DNA from: Batillaria attramentaria
Lineage: Eukaryota; Mollusca; Gastropoda; Batillariidae
Direction of reading: 5' to 3'
Assembly (NCBI GenBank): GCA_018292915.2
Contig: JACVVK020000317.1
Span: forward strand, 92,501-156,500
Length of the DNA: 64,000 nucleotides
Every line of letters starts with the position of its first letter. Positions within the stretch are counted from its first letter, which is position 1. Under the pieces are notes generated by a model. The model made no database searches, was not told the DNA's origin, and saw only the letters and a program-made list of their open reading frames with translations. Positions 63,721 to 64,000 of this stretch are shown one piece after another. The position numbers and the translations under genes are program-made.

Positions 63721-64000
63721 CCTTATCCCCGTGAATATTGTTATCTTGTAGGAACGGCCTATTTGTCTCACAAAAACTGATTTTTACAACAGCCTAATAA
63801 ATCCAGTGAAGCTTTTTTCTTAGTACTCAGAACGGTTACTGTTTGCAATATCCGAGTGGAACAGCCTTCGGAGTAATTTGCTCAATCAGATTTTGGAAAT
63901 AATTCTTTTTACATGTAGACACTTTACAATCATATGAAATATTAATATACACAAACATCTACAGTCATTTGAAAAAAAGGTGGAAGCGCTTCTCATATCC

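Overview
This is a 64 kb piece of a repeat-rich animal nuclear genome. Genes are split into many short exons with GT..AG introns and sit among long (CA/GT)n arrays, tRNA-derived SINEs, dead LINE tails and a tandem-repeat element resembling the pearl/Helentron-like elements of bivalves. Together with a cluster of GIMAP/IAN-type genes this suggests a lophotrochozoan, most likely a mollusc and perhaps a marine gastropod. The species is an inference; no diagnostic gene fixes it.

Layout. (1) 2035-7859, minus: an eight-exon gene for a 273-residue FERM-like protein that has an F1-like and an F3/PTB-like part but almost nothing between them. (2) 10.9-25.3 kb: three GIMAP/AIG1-like GTPase genes, one minus (10997-13802) and two plus (17980-21136 and 22195-25238). 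Motifs decay across the trio from a full G1/G2/G3/G4 set to a probable pseudoGTPase, yet all three end in a CaaX-like tetrapeptide (CVIL, CPTV, CPVL). (3) 28140-37219, minus: a complete six-exon 1-Cys peroxiredoxin (Prx6). (4) 37497-55667, plus: a sixteen-exon RalGDS/RGL-type Ral guanine-nucleotide exchange factor (REM, RasGEF, RA domains) with an extra phase-symmetric candidate cassette exon. Genes 3 and 4 are head to head with 277 bases between their start codons and an ETS-like site between them. (5) 55.7-64 kb: no host coding sequence recognised, only 3' UTR and repeats.

Exons were joined by reading splice sites and checking reading phase. For the FERM-like gene, GIMAP 1-3, Prx6 and the RalGEF every junction keeps frame from start to stop. 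GIMAP proteins are linked to immunity and membrane trafficking, Prx6 to peroxide defence, and RalGEFs to Ras-Ral signalling. Nothing in the sequence shows that the neighbours act as one pathway; only the Prx6/RalGEF pair shares an obvious promoter.

The most interesting material is at gene-transposon junctions: a SINE that landed on the acceptor of GIMAP 2 and duplicated it, SINE copies lying just upstream of three other acceptors, two roughly 1.08 kb elements whose ~140 bp monomers each carry a palindrome of nuclear-receptor-like half-sites, and several readable nested insertions.
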